This document shows, one piece after another, positions 7,338 through 9,809 of a stretch of 9,809 nt of DNA. Numbering within the stretch: the stretch's first letter is position 1; each line of letters starts with the position of its first letter. The stretch comes from Arcobacter sp. GTDB taxonomy: Bacteria; Campylobacterota; Campylobacteria; Campylobacterales; Arcobacteraceae. The stretch spans positions 1 through 9,809 of the forward strand of contig JADGEG010000065.1 in assembly GCA_016744485.1 (NCBI GenBank), read 5' to 3'. The translations under genes and the position numbers were made by a program. The notes beneath the pieces were generated by a model, which was given only the letters and a program-made list of their open reading frames with translations, did no database searches and was not told the origin of the DNA.

Positions 7338-8813
7338 ATGAAAAACTTTATCTTGTTATTAATTATTTTTACTAGTGTATTATTTTCACAAGAAAAAAAT
7401 ACTTTAAAACTTACTTTAAAAGAAGCTATAAAAATAGCTTTGCTTAAAAGTGATGAAAAATATATAACTAAGATTAATTATGACATTGCACAAAGTAAGT
7501 ATAATCAAGCTTTAAGTGCGAATTATCCAAAATTAGATTTAGAATTGAAGCTTCAAAGAAGAGATGAAAATACTAATTTACATATAAAAAATACAATACC
7601 CAAATCGTGGAATAAAATGATGCTTTTTATTGAATCATTAGAAAAAACTGAAAATATTACAATATCAAAAAATATTGAAAACAACCATAATAGTAATATA
7701 TCAAAAAATATTGAAGACAACCATAATAGTAATATATCAGCTAATTATACTATGACACAAAATTTATATGGAAGAGATTCTAGTGTACTTAATTTAAATT
7801 TAACTTACCCACTTTATACAGGTGGAAAAATAAGTTCAATTATAAATCAAGCACAAATAAATACAAAATTAAAAAAAAGTGATATAAAACTAACACAAAA
7901 TGAGCTAATTTTTAATATAAAAAAACTTTATTATGCATACATTCTTACACATAATATAAATAAATCTATAGAAAATTCTTTAGAAGAAATGTACATTATC
8001 AATGATTTAACAAAAAAACTTTATGAAGGTGAGTCTTTAAGTGTAAATAAAACTGATTATTTAAAAACACAAATAGCTATTCATTTTATAAAAACTAATC
8101 TTATAAATACAAAATCAAGTTTAGATACTATTAAGTTAACACTTGCAAGTATTTTAGGAATGCCAAATAAAAAAATTATTTTTATTGATAAAGTATTTGA
8201 TATGGAAGAAATTTATAAGACGAGTATAGATTTAAAAACTTTAATACAAAACTTTAAAAAACATAATATTAATATGAAAAGAATCAATTTAAAATTAGAC
8301 ATATCAAAAGAATTAATTCAAGAATCAAAAGCTCATTATTTACCAAAAATTTTGTTTTACGCAAACTCACAAAAACAGTATAACTCTTTAAATACTGGAT
8401 ATAATACTAAAGAAAATAAAAAATCTTGGACAGTAGGCATACTTGCTAAAATTAATTTATTTAATGGCTTTAATAGTACCAATTCTTTATTAGAAAAAAA
8501 ACTGTATAAAAAAAAGCTAGAAACTTATAGTAAAGTTTTAAATAAAACAAATACTTTACAAATAAAAAAATTGTTTAATCAAAATAAAACAAGCTTCAAA
8601 AATATTCAAACTTATAAACAAATTATGAAGTTAGCCAAAGAAAATATAGATTTAAGCTTAAAAGCATATAGAATTGATATGATAAAAACAAGAGATTTAA
8701 TTGAAACACAATTGCATAAATCAAAATCTGAAATTATGTATTATAAAGCTATTTATAATTATTTTCTTACAAATATACAAATAGAAAGAACAATGAATAA
8801 GGATATTAAGTGA
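7338..8813 (+). CDS. TolC-family outer membrane efflux protein
   Basis: This 491-residue outer membrane channel has an N-terminal signal peptide (MKNFILLLIIFTSVLFS, cleavage probably near residue 17). TolC-type trimers link inner-membrane pumps and adaptors to the outside. Two outer membrane efflux protein repeats are seen: LTLKEAIKIALLKS at 25-38 and NLTYPLYTGGK (154-164) in the first, and AKINLFNGFNS from about 368 in the second. Both have the 'L(F/Y)xGG/NGF' turn that begins the long helices. The coil regions are long and Lys/Asn-rich. Residues 109-132 are a tandem 12-residue duplication in an Asn-rich insertion. AAGGA (7324-7328) precedes the ATG by nine bases. The stop TGA overlaps the next gene's GTG, so the two are co-expressed. 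No adaptor or pump gene is in the window. Confidence 0.9.
   Translation: MKNFILLLIIFTSVLFSQEKNTLKLTLKEAIKIALLKSDEKYITKINYDIAQSKYNQALSANYPKLDLELKLQRRDENTNLHIKNTIPKSWNKMMLFIESLEKTENITISKNIENNHNSNISKNIEDNHNSNISANYTMTQNLYGRDSSVLNLNLTYPLYTGGKISSIINQAQINTKLKKSDIKLTQNELIFNIKKLYYAYILTHNINKSIENSLEEMYIINDLTKKLYEGESLSVNKTDYLKTQIAIHFIKTNLINTKSSLDTIKLTLASILGMPNKKIIFIDKVFDMEEIYKTSIDLKTLIQNFKKHNINMKRINLKLDISKELIQESKAHYLPKILFYANSQKQYNSLNTGYNTKENKKSWTVGILAKINLFNGFNSTNSLLEKKLYKKKLETYSKVLNKTNTLQIKKLFNQNKTSFKNIQTYKQIMKLAKENIDLSLKAYRIDMIKTRDLIETQLHKSKSEIMYYKAIYNYFLTNIQIERTMNKDIK
7662..7733 (+). repeat. In-frame tandem 36-base duplication in the TolC gene
   Basis: Two adjoining 36-base units (7662-7697 and 7698-7733) differ at a single base (AAAAC versus AAGAC), which changes Asn to Asp. 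They encode ISKNIENNHNSN and ISKNIEDNHNSN, residues 109-132. The near identity points to recent slippage or duplication and to a region tolerant of length change. Confidence 0.9.
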
Positions 8814-9703
8814 AATTTTTTTTACTGTTATTATATTTAACCAGTATTTTATATTCTGATAATCATAAGCAAAGTTCATATAAAAATGTAGTATCTAATT
8901 ATGGTTTTTATTCAAAGGGTAGTTTTTTATCAAATTTTAAAGATTCAAAACTTGCATTAACAATGCTTGGAGAAGAAATTGCTAAAATACATAAAACTAA
9001 AATAAATATTATATTTTATGAAAAAAATATAGACCTATATAGAGACTTTGTGAAAAATGAAGAGATAACTATGATTGCACTTGAAACAAATTTTTTTTAT
9101 AAGTATAGAAAAGAAATAAACAAATTATCTAATTTGTTTTGGACTATTTCATTTGATGGAAAAAGACATAGGCAGTTATATTTGATTTCAAATCATAAAG
9201 GTAATAGTTCTAAAGATATAAAAAATAAAACTATTTCTATTAATAGGCATGATGAAACTGCATTTACTTGGATAAATAAAATGTCTTTAAAACTTTCTAA
9301 AAAACCAATTTCAAAGTTTATAAAAAATCTTGCAGAAGAAAGATCAGAATCAGTTGCTTTATTAAAAGTTTTTTTTAAAAAAAGTGATATGGCTATTGTT
9401 ACAAAAAGAACATGGGATACTATGATAGAGTTAAACCCAAGTATTAAGAAAAAAATAAAGATTATAAAAAAATCTAAATACAATCAAATACCAGTAATTG
9501 GTATTTTTAGAAAAAATACTAGTTCATTTTTATTAAATACATTTTTTAGTTTTACTGGTAATTTAAATTCTAATTTAAGAAATAAACAAATAATAAACAT
9601 ATTAAAAATAGATCATTTATATAAAATTAAAAAACAATCAATAGATGAGTTAGGTATTTATTATAAAGAGTATTTATTAAAAATTAAATACATATTTTTA
9701 TAA
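8810..9703 (+). CDS. Predicted periplasmic PhnD-like substrate-binding protein
   Basis: This is a 297-residue protein with an N-terminal hydrophobic signal (MKFFLLLLYLTSILYS) and no later membrane segment, so it is probably secreted to the periplasm. The body resembles the phosphate/phosphonate-type ABC substrate-binding family (PhnD-like): a first lobe with LALTMLGEEIAKIHKTKINI and NIDLYRDFVKNEEITMIALE, a hinge with LFWTISFDGKRHRQLYLIS, then SSKDIKNKTISI and a second lobe with SEVALLKVFFKKSDMAIVTK-type sequence. The start is GTG at 8810, overlapping the TolC stop as GTGA, with AAGGA (8799-8803) six bases upstream. It is very Lys-rich. No permease or ATPase follows in the window. It may act as a solute sensor or partner of an export system; the ligand is unknown, and phosphonate is not implied. 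Confidence 0.7.
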   Translation: MKFFLLLLYLTSILYSDNHKQSSYKNVVSNYGFYSKGSFLSNFKDSKLALTMLGEEIAKIHKTKINIIFYEKNIDLYRDFVKNEEITMIALETNFFYKYRKEINKLSNLFWTISFDGKRHRQLYLISNHKGNSSKDIKNKTISINRHDETAFTWINKMSLKLSKKPISKFIKNLAEERSESVALLKVFFKKSDMAIVTKRTWDTMIELNPSIKKKIKIIKKSKYNQIPVIGIFRKNTSSFLLNTFFSFTGNLNSNLRNKQIINILKIDHLYKIKKQSIDELGIYYKEYLLKIKYIFL

Positions 9704-9714
9704 GCATTCATGAT

Positions 9715-9809
9715 TTAAGTACTAACATAAGAATGTCCATCACACCTACTCACTGTTCTTTTCATTTTCACATCGGAATTTAGTAATATAATAATCAATT
9801 GTATTCTCT
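9715..9809 (-). CDS. Possible C-terminal end of a leftward gene at the right edge (weak)
   Basis: The minus strand is open from the right edge to TAA at 9717-9715, about 30 residues ending in VKMKRTVSRCDGHSYVST. The stretch 9730-9780 is less A/T-rich than its surroundings, which could mean coding or imported DNA. No family is recognised, and an open frame of this length occurs by chance. It would converge with the binding protein gene, which ends at 9703. Confidence 0.2.
   Translation of the reverse strand, partial: RIQLIIILLNSDVKMKRTVSRCDGHSYVST

Noticed and set aside
7662..7733. Short direct repeats as a CRISPR-like array
   Set aside because: There are only two adjoining units with no spacers, in frame within a coding sequence.
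9193..9483. Minus-strand open frame of about 96 codons rich in Phe/Ile/Leu
   Set aside because: It is the complement of the Lys-rich PhnD-like gene; hydrophobic content is what antisense of Lys/Asn codons gives.

Overview
The window is very AT-rich (visually about a quarter G+C), tightly packed and uses A/T-ending codons. It carries a selenocysteine-type selD, luxS, a PiT phosphate transporter and a TolC protein whose style fits a Campylobacterota (epsilonproteobacterial) genome. The Arcobacter group is the best guess, but this is inferred from gene style and not proved.

Layout. Bases 1-286 hold a possible start of a leftward gene at the edge and a 64-residue remnant of an M14 zinc carboxypeptidase C-terminus, followed by a hairpin terminator. 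selD (437-1471, +) has an in-frame UGA at codon 16, read as selenocysteine at the catalytic position, with a plausible SECIS hairpin just downstream; its first AUG after the UGA would give a protein lacking the catalytic residue. Converging on it are luxS (1900-2409, -) and a small gene directly downstream (1525-1892, -) that is readable full length only with a -1 shift at an A7 run. Divergent from luxS is a rightward run: PiT phosphate transporter (TTG start, 2536), an AEC-family carrier whose reading frame is broken about five codons after its apparent ATG (4117), and an asparagine synthase (5049). In this run each ATG follows the previous TAA with no gap.

After asnB comes a 67-base gap with two adjacent perfect inverted repeats, then a 100-residue protein that may have the NifX/FeMo-cofactor-binding fold, then tRNA-Val(GAC). 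The right end is a two-gene unit: a TolC-type outer membrane factor with a 12-residue tandem duplication, overlapping by 4 bases (GTGA) a predicted secreted PhnD-like substrate-binding protein. An inner-membrane partner, if any, would lie beyond the window.

Most genes are housekeeping or common accessory functions. The points that a routine annotation would miss are the selenocysteine N-terminus of SelD, the two frame disruptions, the operator-like palindromes at 6830-6883, and the coupling of a binding protein to TolC. I do not see a clear new multi-gene system; the TolC/PhnD-like pair is the nearest candidate.
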